Assembly: GCA_020466095.1 (NCBI GenBank)
Contig: CM035806.1
Span: forward strand, 98,039,457 to 98,103,456
DNA length: 64,000 bases
From: Chlorops oryzae
Taxonomy: Eukaryota > Arthropoda > Insecta > Diptera > Chloropidae
Reading direction: 5' to 3'
In this document: positions 1 through 13,400 of the stretch, piece after piece
How positions within the stretch are numbered: the first letter of the stretch is position 1
How the letters are laid out: the number at the start of each line of letters is the position of its first letter
Translations under genes and position numbers: made by a program
Notes under the pieces: generated by a model
What the model was told of the DNA's origin: nothing
What the model saw: only the letters and a program-made list of their open reading frames with translations
Databases searched by the model: none

Positions 1-344
1 CAATTTGATACCATGGGTGCTAAAAAAAAGTTTCACAATCAATGCGAAACGAAGGTTTGAAAATAATTATTTTGAATTTTTGACTCCCAGAAAAGTTATT
101 TTAATCAAATTTATTGAGCACACTTTTAGGCAGCATTATAAAAAGAAAAATCTAAGAAATTTAAAAATTTCTGAATAGTGTTTTAGTTTTACATATCCGC
201 CTAAAAATATGCTCACCAATTTAGTCGAATTCTTTCCGCTCCTCTAGCTCCTTACGAGTGCAAGATGAACCCCCCTTTACATACAATTTTTTGCTTGTAT
301 GGGTTCCCCCTATCACCTCCTTTTTTTTTTGATTCATTGAGTAT

Positions 345-480
345 GAAACACCCTGTATAGATATATAGATTGTCACTATTGCATTAAAAAATGAAATTAT
401 GCTACGTTTTTTCCCTTAAAGAATATCAAGAAAATTCCTGCTGAGATTCCTTACCGAGCTGGAGAGGGCCCTTAATATGG
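345..480 (-). mobile_element. fragment of the AGGGCCCTC-end element
   Basis: This stretch is the inverted, diverged copy of 23320-23440, sharing among others the GAGCTGGAGAGGGCCCTT end. Only one end is recognisable. The other elements of this window keep both ends, so this is a relic. Confidence 0.6.
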
Positions 481-804
481 GAATTCATTTGAACCCTCGA
501 GGGAGTGAGCTCTGAGAACTTCTTTGCGTTACCTGTCAAAATACATGGAAGCTGTTTAAAAAGTTCTCAAAGTTCGAGGTCTGAATGAATACCCATAATA
601 TGTATTGAGATTTTAACTAAATTTTATGGCATTTGGGCTTCAAAAAGAGTGACCAGCTTCGAAAATAATGCTTTCATATCCTCGCATTTGTTAGATTTGT
701 AACAAAGTCCTTAGGAAATGTGAATTTTTCAGAAAAGCTATCAACCATCGGGAGAAATCGAGAGAGAGAATTTACCGAGAATTACTTAGTATAATTTTAG
801 GATA

Positions 805-860
805 AACGATGGTTCTTGCATTGGGAGTCAATGTTCCAGGCTTCGAACCTGTTCTGAGAC
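805..860 (+). other. tRNA-like promoter relic (B-box like)
   Basis: A GGCTTCGAACC string resembling a Pol III B box follows a loosely A-box-like stretch. There is no full cloverleaf. It is probably the head of a tRNA-derived SINE or chance. Confidence 0.2.
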
Positions 861-1353
861 TCACCAATTTTAATATCAATCAATAGACATTCAACAATAC
901 ATCATACATATAATATAGAGAAATGCCGAGAAATTTCAAAAAAGTGAATTGGCTTAAAAGCGATCCCAATTTTGTTTGAATTTATTAAATCGGGGTGGGC
1001 TTAACCTGAATTTCGGTGGTCAGACTTTTATTTACTTCTGAGCTTTATTTAATGTAATCAGTGCGTTAAGTTCTTGTTATATTGCATGTGAGAAGTGGAG
1101 CTTTTGTTGCATGCGACAAGTTCCAGTTTCTGATCAGGTTAGGTCAATCATCCAATGTGACATTCATACACATATTTGTATACATTTTCATATTTATTTT
1201 ATTAACCAGAGAAACGGAAACTTTCGGTAATTTCACAATTCACAAAGTGCATTGTCATTCAAAACTTCATTTATGTTACGAATAACATAAACTTAAAATA
1301 TTGTTTCAACGAATTTGAATGTTTTTTTTTTTATTGATTTTATAAATCCACAG

Positions 1354-1478
1354 GATGATAAAAATGTTAATTGCAAGCTGTGCTCAAAACCAGTTTACAA
1401 AATGGAGGAGATCAAAGCTGAGAAGAATGTTTATCACAAAAATTGCTTCCGGTGCCATGAATGCAACAAACAGTTGAA
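1354..1478 (+). CDS. LIM gene exon, first half of LIM domain
   Basis: The acceptor is the CAG at 1351-1353 and the donor is GTAAGG from 1479. The exon holds the first zinc ligands (CKLC, then HKNC and the C-x2-C after it). It ends after two bases of a lysine codon, which the exon at 8950 completes, so a 7.5-kb intron splits the zinc module. Confidence 0.85.
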
Positions 1479-4400
1479 GTAAGGAACATTAGCAATAATA
1501 TTATTTTACAGGACGTCTTTTAGAAACGATTTTTCGAATATCCATATACATACATACAGACATTAGTGGTACTCATGCAGCTTCGCAAATGCCTTCGCAA
1601 CTTTTCCCATCGTAAATTTTCATATAAATTTTGACAAATTTCTCATTTCCCATAATTTGCGAAGCTGCATGAGTCCCACTATTAACTAAAGTACAGAGAA
1701 AAACATAACAGGGGTCTTCCGTTAAACGTTTATTTGCCTCGAAAGCCATGACAACTCGTAAATCACGAAGGCTTTGAAATATATGAACGAAGTTTTGCAT
1801 GAAAAATTTTACGTTTTTCAGCTTTTTCGATTTTTGTCCGTTTAAGGGAAGACCCCCTAACATTTATTTCTGTAGCCTGATGAATTCAGTTTCTTATTGT
1901 AGAGTACATTGGAAAAAAAATATAATTTATATTTTATTTTTAGTGAAAATTTCTCAGTGCACAATCAAAGCAAAAGATTCTTTGTTTTATTACTTAACAG
2001 TCTCCCTAGTGGCACCAAATGTTACTTATCCGACTATGAAACGCTTATACGACTAAGTGATTGTTTTAAAAGAGGTTCTTAGGCGCTTATGTAACGCTTA
2101 TGAACGCAAAAAAGCCCAAAAGTTGCAAGAGAAAGTTACAATAACTGATAATGCAACGCTTTTCTCACAAATAATTGAAACTTGAGTTAATACTGCGTAT
2201 TCATTCACACACATAGCAAATGCGTTAGTAAATAATTAGAATCATTTGTAAAAGGAATAGATATTGTTGACTTTCGATAAATGGGTTTTTGCTTTTATAA
2301 ACGAAGCCAAGAAAAATATGTATAAATTGTTATACATATCACGGAGTCTTTGAAAATTTTGAATTTCCTGAATCCTAATTTTTGATGCGATTTAAAATTT
2401 ACTGTATAATGTTTTATTCTACCCCTTGTATTTTTGAAGCGCTTTCGATTAAATGAACGTTAAAAGATTTTATGCAATTCGACATCATAATAGGCCTATT
2501 ATGATGTCGATTTTAAAATCATAATGAAGCATATTATGACACTAGTTTTGAGAAAGTATAAAAAATTGTTTATACAAACAAAAAGCATGGCATACTACAT
2601 GGTTTTTTAAGAATGAATTTCAAGGCGTGCAATAATAAATTTCAAAACGCACGCATTTCAAAAAATACAAGGCAAGGCGTGCAATAATAAATTTCAAAAT
2701 GCACGCATTTCAAAAAATACAAGGCAAAAATAAGCAGAGCATACTACGAAGTTGTATAATAAAGAATTTCAAATTATGAATCTGTCAAATCAAAATAAAA
2801 AATTTCTTCACAATAACAAACAAACAAAAAACACGCTTTCTTAAATTTAGGTTAAAATCCAATTTGAAATCTTATTGCATAAAATATTGTTCGGCACTCG
2901 TGTCGAAACTCAGCTTTTTTCGCACTCGTGGTATTGTAAAACTCGGCTGCGCCTCGTTTTACAACATTTACCACTCGTGCAAAAAAAAGCTTCATTTCGA
3001 CACTTGTATCGAAAATATCTATTATTTTTTCAATCACTCAAAATGACAAGAGAAAATTAATTGAAAATGTGCTTAACAGCTGTGTTTATAATAAGTTACA
3101 TATAATTTAAATTTTTGTTGAATAAACGTTTTTCAAACTTATATGCAACCAGCCGTAAAGGAGTTGCATAAACAAACCATTGCATCTACTAAGCAACATC
3201 TAAGCTCCGCCTCTTTCGTTATTGAAAGTAACGAAAGGTTGCAAAAGTAGTTGCAAAACAGATTTTTTAAACTAAAAACTAAATTTGGTTTGTCAAATCG
3301 CTTGTGTAACTTTAAGAGTTTTTCGCAACTACTTTGCTTTGTCTATGAAACTAAAAAGGTTTTTTGAAACGCTTATGCAACCCTTTTGTAACCAAAAAAA
3401 TTTTTTTTTGGTTTAAAGTTGTTACAAAGTGCCACTAGGGGATCTCTATTTGTTTCGTCTTTCTATCTATTTTGCGATTTATAAAGTATTGAGAAATGCA
3501 CTTGCTAAAGAGGATTTTTCAAGGATATTGCAATATCAACCTAAAAAATTAAAAAACCAAAAAAACTTTAAAGCGCGGTATCTATATATATAAAATAATG
3601 TCGCGAAATGTGTTTGTGTTGAACTTTCTCGGCACTGGCTGAACCGATTTGCATGCAGTTTTTTTTGTTTGAAAGGTGAAGTCTGCCTGAATGTTTTAAG
3701 CTATATGCAACGTTGGTGCGTGTGCGACATTGGTGCGCGTGCGACATTGGTGCGTGTGTCGTGAGATATCAACATTTTTGTGAGTTAAAAGAATTGATAG
3801 ATAGAAAGATTGATAGATTGATTGATTGACAGATTGATAGATTGATTGATTGATATATTAAAAGATTGATAGATTGAAAGATTGACAGATTGGTAGGTTG
3901 ATAGATTGAAAGATTGATAAATTAACAGATTGACAGAATGATAGATTTATGGATAAATATGTTGAAAGATTGATAGATTGAGAAATTGATAGATTGACTG
4001 ATTGACAGATTGATAGATTGAAAGATTGATAGATTGAAAGATTGATAGATTGACATATTGATAGGTTGATAGATTGGAAAATTGATAAATTGACAGATTG
4101 ACAGATTGATAGATTGATAGGATGACAGATTGATTTCAAAACATCCATTGTACAACTGAATATTCTTCAAAAAATGATCTGATTCGGGCGATCCGCCAAT
4201 AAGCAATGAACGCAATGGCTCAGGTGGCGGAATCAATTCGAGCAATTTCACTTGACCATTTGCACAACACAATCCAGGAGTTTCATGTTTAAATTTGAAT
4301 GCCTGACAATGACTGCACACAATAGACATTGATCCAATTGAAACGACATCAAGTTCAGCATAATTCAAAGTGGCATCATACGAAAATGCTGACCGTTCCA

Positions 4401-7400
4401 AAATAATATTTCTGTTTCTCGAAGCTTTCAAGCGAGCCATATTATTTCTAACGGTTTCATTTATATCACGATGCTGTGCATCACTTTGCAATGCTCGCGC
4501 AGCCGCATATAATGTTACGTTGGGTGTACGGCGGCCCAATGCAGAACGACGATGTCCGCGGGGCATTTTTACCACAAACAATTTAAATGAATATTCCCGA
4601 GGAATTTTATCTCGAGATAATTTTCTCCGCGGAAAATGGAAGTCTTCTAAGCCACCAACTAAGAATAGAAAGCGATGGCCTTTGCTTAAAAACATTTGAA
4701 GTTCTTACTTCATTCATATTACCTTCCCAGTGTTCTTTGAATGGGAGAATTTTTTCCAAATCCGCACGAAAAAATTTTTCAAGAGTATGTAGACTCAGGC
4801 TGAATGGTTCACAGATTCTTGATGGAATACATTGAATACAAATAAAATTTTCATAAAACAAAATAACAATTAAAATTATGAATATCGATTTCCAAACATT
4901 AAACCGAACACTTTCTTTAAATTTTCTCCGCGAAAAATGGAAGTCTACAAAGCCAATAACTAAGAAAAGAAACGATGACCTTTGCTTCATATTACCTTCC
5001 CAGTGTTCTTTGAATGGGATAATTTTTTCCAAATTCGCAGGAGTATTTAAAATCAGGCTGAATGGTTCACAAATTCTTGCTGAAATATATTTTGGAATTT
5101 ATATACAAATCTAATTTCGACAAATGTAGTGAATAACGAAATCAATATCGAGTCTATATTATCGACAGTTTTCTTACAACTCACAAAAATGCTGATATCT
5201 CACGACACACGCACCAATGTCGCACTCGCACCAATGTCACATATAGCTTAAAACATTCAGGCAGACTTCACCTTTCAAACAAAAAAAACTGCATGCAAAT
5301 CGGTTCAGCCAGTGCCGAGAAAGTTCAACACAAACACATTTCGCAACATTATTTTATATATATAGATGGATAGATGTATTAAAATATTGATTGATTGACA
5401 GATTGATAGGTTGAAAGATTGATGATAGAAGGATAGATAGATGGATAGATGAATAGAGAGATGGATAGATAGATAACACCTATTCCCTAAATTAGATGGG
5501 GGAATAATTTTACCGAGATTGCACTGCAGCCGGTATCTAGGTTATTTAAAATGAAAGGGCAGCAAAGCAGGCTTTTCGGTGGTGCTGTACTGCTGCAGGC
5601 CTGTGATTTAAGACAGACATTGGGCGTTATTCCCCGCGCTACATATGCGGATGAAATCAACGCGTGTACAAAACAATCACATCTATGGCGAAATGTCAGT
5701 ACATTATGTTTTAACACAAATATACGTGTTCAACTGCAAAACGATCCATTGGAACTATCATTCTCCGAGCAATTGCTCAACATTGGAAATGGAACAATAC
5801 CATTGCATGGGGACACACGATGCATCAAATTGCCAGGAAATTTCTGCAACATGGTAAATGCGAAAAATGCTTTGATTGAAAGCATATTTCCAGATTTAAA
5901 AGCCAATTATCTTAATCATGCGTGGCTTCGTGAACGAGCTATTTTAGCTGCAAAAAATATCGATGTTGACGCTATTAACTTTAAAATACAACAGTCATTG
6001 CCCGGCAATGAGATATTGTTCAAATCAATCGACGCTGTTACCAATCCTGACGAAGCAGTAAACTATCCTGTTGAATTTTTGAATTCGCTGGATTTACCAG
6101 GAATGCCACCACATAACTTACGATTAACATTGGTTCACCTATCATTTTGCTTCGGAGTTTAAATGCACCTAAGCTATGCAACGGTACACGATTAGTCATA
6201 ACAAAAATAATGGGCAATGTTCTTCAAGATACAATTTTGAACGGAAAATTTGAAGATCGACTTCCGATGGCACGCTGTCAAATTAGTCGTTTGTTTACTT
6301 TTTGTGCGGTGGATAGATGGATAGTTAGATGGATAGATGGATAACAGCTATTCCCCAAATTAGATAGGGGAATAATTTTACCGCTGCAGTCGGTATCTAG
6401 GTTATTTAAAATGAAAAAGCAGCAAAGTAGGCTTGGGCAAAAAATACGAATTCATCAAGCTATTTAAAATTTTAATGTAACAAACTTTCAAATCCTAAAC
6501 AAAAAATTTATTTTTATTTAAATCGGGAGTAAGCGCATTTCAGTGAATATTAAGTCTATTATATTCACAGTTAAGTACATAAAACAATGCCACGTTTCCG
6601 TGGGAGAGGAGGAATTATTGGTCGATAGTAGTTTAGGTAAAAATTTATAGCATAATGTTTAAACTTCACACAAAGAATGAATTAAAACCTAGAGTATTTA
6701 AAAACATACTACTTTATCACTTTTACTAATTTTGCCCAATATCAACCTCTAGCGGGAGAGGAAACGAGCGCGGGTCATACGAAGCTGGCGCGAAGGCTCG
6801 CGGAGCGAGCCTTGGTGCCAGCTAGTAGATCTATAAATATATAGAATAAATATAAATAAATAGAGATAAAATGCTTGTCAAGCATGCGAGAGTGTGCGAG
6901 TGAAAATGGTACACCCCTTTAGGAATTTCAACTAGTTTTAAATTAATGGACCAACTGATTAATTTAAAGTGAAAATTAATTTAAACTCTGAGTTTTTCCC
7001 GTGGAGAGAACTAACTTTTGTAACATGGCAATGTCCTACGGCAAAGTCAATTGTCTGAATCTGCATATCTTTTAAATTAGTTAAAAATGAATTTATTGTA
7101 AATTGTTATTATTTTAGTTTTTCTTTGAATGATTTCGAAAATGTTTCTTTCAAGTTAAATGAGAAGGAATTCTTAAAAAAAAAAAATAATACGCTTGCCA
7201 GTTTGAGCAGTTTCAGAACAAAATTTAAATTGCCTAAATTTCAAATGCCAAATTTGTTCTGACATTTTAAGAAATTGAGCAATTTCGATCCACATGTGGC
7301 AGGCATATAAGACAGACTGTCTAACAATCCGACGTCGGTGACTTCAAATCCCAGTTCAGGCTAGAGTTTTTTTTTTTTTTAATATTTGTTATTATTAGTG

Positions 7401-10400
7401 GGATTCAAGCAGGTGTGCAATTTTTGGACCCTCACAAAATTGAAAAAAAATTCCGCGGCACATCTATTTTGATGAGCAAATTTTGCGTCATGTTATCGCA
7501 CAACTTTTGCACACGTTCGTCGCTGGGTCGTTCATACAAAAGAGCAAAATTTGCTGATGCAAAATTTGCACACTTCAATTTCCACAGCTGCTTGAATACC
7601 ACTATTATTTTTTTTTTTTTGTGTGGAAAAGTATAAAATAATATACCTAACATTTAAATAATAATTAACAAACTTAGAGGAATAGGCTCTCAGCCATTCT
7701 TTTTATTGAAAAAAAATATTTAAAAAAATAAAAAGCTCCAGCTGAAGTAATAGGAGTTTCTGAAAGAGCTTGTGAATGACGCTTTTGAAGAGGCGACAGA
7801 AACTTCACTTTATGGCAAGAGGCAGAGGCATGCAAAACTATGAATATTAGAGTTACCATTACCTATTAATATATCGTTAACTTAATGTAGAAAGGCCCCA
7901 ACTAACATTTTTTCCTAAACTCACTTTTTTGCATATTTCGATATACCGCCCCCAAATACAAAATGATAAAAAAAAATTAAGGTTCTTAGATCAAAAATAA
8001 CGGATATACAATCATTTAAACAAAAAGCCCTAACTGACTCCTATTGTGGTAGTTAAATTTTACAATTTTGGACCCACTGAGTTGAACTTCGGAACAGAGC
8101 TTACTGCTGTGTCCCAAAATTAGAATATTTTTTGGTTTTTTGATTTGGTTTTAATTAAGTTTTTTCTCTCTCCTGTAAAATTCTAAATTTGTTAGTTAGG
8201 GCCTTTCTACATTAAGGTAACGATATACTCGTGACTATAATTACTAAACATGGCTAAACAATTTATGCATAATAAATCGCTTAGTATCCATCTTCAATTC
8301 CTCTTGATGGTTTAGGACACAAATTAGTGATTTTACCATTAGAAGGAAAATCTCCTATATGGCGATACTAAAATATTCGATTCGCTCTCAACTCCATACA
8401 CTTTGGGAACTCCTCGCCTCCTAGAATATGTATTCTTTCTTCTTTTTAGAATCCCTTTCAGCTCTTTTTATCGAAATCGATATTTTAATACAGTGTACTC
8501 TCTCCTTGCGGATACTTATCTTAAGCGGGCACTCTTCTTAAGAGGAAATTCTTTGGGAATGCTCTAGTGTTCCTGATTCTCAAATAGTTTCCTCTTAAGC
8601 CGACACCTCTCCTAAGAATATTTTACGGTCCGGTAGGTGTCCGCTTAAGAGAGCGTACACTGTATATCATGCAGTAAAGGGTTAAAAATAGGTTAAAAAT
8701 TTTCGAACTTAATTATTCTAATATTTCGGCTAAATTTGTCAATTAACATTCAGAATATGGATATTAAGGGATTCGTAGTGTAGGACCTTAAGCGTCGTTA
8801 GATTGCTGATGTTTTCATTTAATATCATACAATCACATTGCAATAACTACAATACAAACTTGGCGACTGTAAAAATATATTTTTGTTATTCATTTAAATA
8901 AATTAATTTATATATGTATATATATATGTGTTCGTACGTACGCAACAAGGGTTGATAATTATGAAAGCCACGAGGGACATCCATATTGCATGATTCATTT
9001 TAAACTGCTTTTCGCACCAAAAGCTGTTGAGGATGCAGACAATGAGATGCCGTCGCGCAAACCCGAATTGATAATCAGAGAAAATGAGCCTTTGGATTTA
9101 CCGCCAGACGTTGTGCGAGGTACCTACACTTCAGTTGACTTAATAATAAAATTTTGAACTCCATATTTAAAGTTTGTGAGCTTTTTTTGCAGCTTCCGAC
9201 GTCCCTGATCTGGGCTTAGAGGATCTACATCAGTTGAATGTTCGTTCGAGATTTCAAGTTTTTGAAAAAGCTTCGCAGCAAAAATCGGAAGAACAACAAC
9301 CTTTACCGACAGCAGAGCGTCCGGTCAAGCGCAGCACAACAATTTTATCGAAAGTGGCAAAGCTTCAGGCGCACGGCTTCAGTGACAGCATTGATGGCGA
9401 AACTGTCGTCCTTGAAAATAGTGGCAGCAGCAGTACTGAAGCTGAGGATTCCACCAGTTGTGTTGAGGACGGCATTGAATCTGAGGATGTTGACCTAGTT
9501 CGTTCAAAGAAGCGCACTCGTGAACGCCCCGTCGGTATTGGCAAAGCAATGGATGATATTAAGACGAAATTCGAAAAAGGACCCTTTTTATCAAAAGACG
9601 AACGGAGGGAAGAGCGCAAACAAGAAATACAGAGCATACGTTCTAGACTTTTCATGGGCAAACAAGCTAGGATCAAAGAAATGTATCAGCAAGCAGTCGC
9701 AGATTCTGGTAAGGGTTTAATTGTAACTATTTAAAAGTAGTACCTTCATTAAAGGTCAGGCCTTTCGGGAGGAAGGGGGATCGAGCCCCGGCTTCTGTAA
9801 GGGGCCACCGGGATACTCCTTTGAAAAGAGAATGAAAATCTTTTTGGTGTTTTGTTTCTTGTAGCAGCTGGATCTAAGCTCCGTAGATATAGACAAATGT
9901 ATGTAGGTTAAGGTGGATCGATTTTGTAACCTCCAATTGCCCTGGCAGAATATCATTCTGTTGCCCATACTTAATAAATATGCCGAAGAAACTATAGGTC
10001 AAATGTGAATTTTAACTTCCGCTTTTGCAAACAAAGGTTTTTCATGCCATATTCGACTTATTTTGGTGATCATTGTGGGTGAAAACCTCTCAAAAAGCAG
10101 AGAAACAATCACTTCAATGTCCCTCAAAACTCGAGCCATTGAAAAAATTTTATATTTTCTTTTAAAACTATCTTAAAATTGCCAATTTATGATGATTTTT
10201 CAAGCAAAATTTTTTTTTCTCATGCCTAAAATTATGCTAAGGATCAAAATAAGAAAAATTCAATTTAAAAACTTTTTTGATCAGGTAGAAATTTCAGTAA
10301 TTTGTAGCATGCCTTTAGGCATATTTAAGATGGACCTTCTTTTTAAAAAAAATCGGGTTTGACCTATAGTTCCCTGGGCATTTTTGCTCAAAAACAATTG

Positions 10401-13400
10401 TAGATTCTTATTTCACTAGTGCAATTTTAATTTTTTTTTTTTTTTTGTCGAACAAAACGATCCACCTTAATGTATGTTAGGTATATATTTTTCATTAGAA
10501 TCGAAAACTGAATCGATTTACACATGTTCGTTCGTCTGTGGTGGGATCTCCTTCCAAACTGCTGGATTAGTTGCGTCAAAATTTGACACACAGGTCCCGT
10601 GTGTGATCGTAAGTGAAAATGGGCGATATCCGCCCACTACCACGCCCCCAAATGGACATTTTTCATAACTTCCGAAGTAAGAGGCAAGTAAAGGGCGCCT
10701 ACTGCCACGCCCACAAATGGAGATTTTTTTTAAATTCCGTACAGAAAGTCAAAATATAGAGCGCCAATATTGTCGGGACGTTGGGTATATTAAAGTCGGG
10801 CTTGAACAACTTTAGTTTTCTTTCTTATTATACCCAGCGTAAGCGGGGTATATTTGTTTTGTGCGAATCTTGTAACAGGGAGAACTAAGCTCCGGAGATA
10901 TAGACATATATATATATTCTTGATCAGGATCAAAAACTGAATCGATTTAGACATGTCCGTCTGTCTGTCCGTCCGTCCGTCCGTCCGTGGTCGGATCTCC
11001 TCCGAAACGGCTGGACCAATCAAGTCGAAATTTGGCACACAGGTATATCGGGATCCGAGTATGATCCTAAGTAAAAATGGGACACATCTGCCCACTGCCA
11101 CGACCACAAATGAATATAATGTGTTTTCAGTAAAATGCTTGTAAATTGCGAACCACTCAACACATTCCATTGATATTTGGTGTACTGGTAAACTAAGAAA
11201 AGGGACATATCCTGGAAAAAATGGACGCCGCCCTCCGCCACGCCCACAAATGGAGATTTTTCGTAACTTCCGAATTAATAGGCGTAGACGCTTCAAATTC
11301 GCAACATTGGTTCACCAAGGCGAATGAAAGGTGTAGGGAAATAATTTATTTTGCCCTCCCATTGCCACGCCCACAAATAGAGAAGCAAAACATAGTGCGC
11401 TCATAATGTCGGGACGCTGGGTATTTCAAAGTCGGGCTTGACCGACTTTAGCTTTCTTACTTGTTTTTTTGTTCTGAGGGGACCTACAATACTTACGGAG
11501 TGGTGACCTCTTTCTTTGCTCCGTGTTTTCTGTTCGTAACAAAGTGTGAATTTTTTTTTCCCCTCTTCCGTTGCGGGGTCCCCTAAGAAGACAATCCTGC
11601 AGGGCCTTGAAGGTGAAAATCGAAGTGATAGGAAAAGTAGAACATTAAACAAAAATTGACCATGTTATTGGAAGATGAACAGTAATCGGTTTCTGGTGTT
11701 TTTTTTTTTTAATAATAGCCCGTTTTCATTTCAGCCATAGTTCATAGCAAAAAACCGGAAGTAGAGATTGATGGTGTGACTCGATCAATAAAAGAACGTT
11801 TCGAAAAAGGCGAGATCTTTAAATCGGATCATGATGAAAATGTAAGTGAGGCCGAAAAGTATGTTGCATATTTTTGAAGTTATATTCTGGAATTTCTAAA
11901 AACTAGGGTGAAGCTAACGATGAAAAACTGGGCGACATCGGAGCGGAGAATTTCGATATAAGTGAGAAATTTAAATTTTTTGAAACATACCGGCCGGCTG
12001 TGGGCCAGAAGAAACAGTTTCGTATTACACCTCCAAGAGACGGTGTCGTAAAAATGCCACACGACAGCTCTCACTACGACGAAGAATTGACTGAAGCCAA
12101 CAACAACAACGAAGAGACCAATTTGCTAGAGTCGTCACGTACAACAGCAAAGATGCTGGATAAGTTTCGTGAAATGGAAAAGAATAAGAATAAACGTCAA
12201 GGAGATAATGGTCCAAGGCCTTTAAAGTGTTTCACACCGCCACCAGACGGTGGTAAACGTGTTCTCCAAGCAGACGATAGCGAACAAGAAAGCGAATATA
12301 CAGAAGAGTCGAGTGAAGAGGACGACGATGACGCCGCCGTTAAACGCTCAAAAGCAGATGATGCAGCCCTATTAGAAGTAAGTACATTTCAATTTATTAC
12401 ACTAGTTTACGAAAATTAAAAAAAATTAAGACCTTCGGCTTTTGATGATAATTTCTTTAGTAAAATTTTTTGCTGAATCTGCTGCAGTCAGATAGTTTTT
12501 AATTAGAACAGTTTTTTGAGATATAGGATACCTATTTTACGTTTTTTGAGTTTTGAAAAAAGTATGCTTGGTAATTCCAATTATCTGCGGACATACTTAA
12601 CCGATTTCAAATTCTTAGCTATAAAATTAAGGGTACTGAAATTCCCTATCAACGATGCCTGAAACAACACCTTTTGATCCTGCCATTGACTTAGAAGCCA
12701 TTAATGAACTTTTCCAGAAATTTGTTTCATTTTTATAGTACGTTTCCATATGGTGTTAAATTCTGAAGTGTTAAGCTTTAACACTTCGATTTAACACTAC
12801 CGTTTCCACTTGCACATTCTACGAAGGTGTTAAAGCTTGGCAGCTGTTCGTGTATTTTCAAGTAGGGCAAGTAGGGCTGTCAGCTTTTCAAGCGCTAAAA
12901 TCAGTACATTTTTATTTCTGGAGACCTTTTTCATTTTGAAACGGAAATTACACCTTGATGGCGCAGGGGAAGTATACCTGGCTCACATACGTATTCAAAG
13001 GAAATTTTGTCAAAAATCGTTTAAAAAACATTACAAAAATATTAAAAACAAAGTTTCTTTTGCCTTCCATTGTCGCTTTTTGTTTTTATTTCATTTTGAC
13101 AGTTAGATATGCACGAAATTCGATACGATAAATCGATATTTTCTTATCGAATGAGGTGTTACCGAGGTGTTATTGAGAATAACACTTGGCTTTCGTGTTA
13201 AGAATTTGTATGGAAAAACACGTACATCACATGATGTTAAAGGCCGCTTAACACGAAAGCCTCCTTTAACACGTAAATAACACCATATGGAAACGCACTA
13301 TAAACAAAATTTCTTTAAAAAAATCTATTTTATGCCACGTTTCCACATTGTGTTTTATTGAGTGTTTTAGTAGTTTTCCTGTTTTAAGAGCTAAAACACC

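Larger units (their letters stand above)
2004..3440. mobile_element. 1.4-kb inverted-repeat element (CCCTAGTGGCAC ends)
   Basis: The left end reads CCCTAGTGGCACCAAATG and the right end, reversed, CCCCTAGTGGCACTTTG. The interior has no long reading frame but holds a 32-bp perfect palindrome and a 52-bp tandem duplication. It is probably a non-autonomous DNA transposon, perhaps composite. I could not fix the target-site duplication. Confidence 0.5.
3581..6825 (+). mobile_element. Helitron, rearranged and non-functional
   Basis: The 5' end TCTATATATATAAA starts at 3581 after an A, and the 3' end CTAG (6822-6825) is followed by T, the usual A/T Helitron target. Eight bases before CTAG lies a 9-bp stem (AAGGCTCGC, loop GGA, at 6793-6813), the typical 3' hairpin, extended by GCTGGC/GCCAGC. 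Inside are two pieces of Helitron Rep/helicase protein on opposite strands, a second 5' end in inverted orientation (5366 down to about 5175), a simple-repeat block, and two sets of internal direct duplications. No intact Rep/helicase gene remains. Confidence 0.85.

Noticed and set aside
3858..4148. 96-codon minus-strand frame of QSINLS repeats
   Set aside because: It is only the translation of the GATTGATA simple repeat.
5395..5475. GGATAGAT block as a separate microsatellite locus
   Set aside because: It is part of the Helitron internal repeats and recurs at 6305-6345 with the same neighbour sequence.
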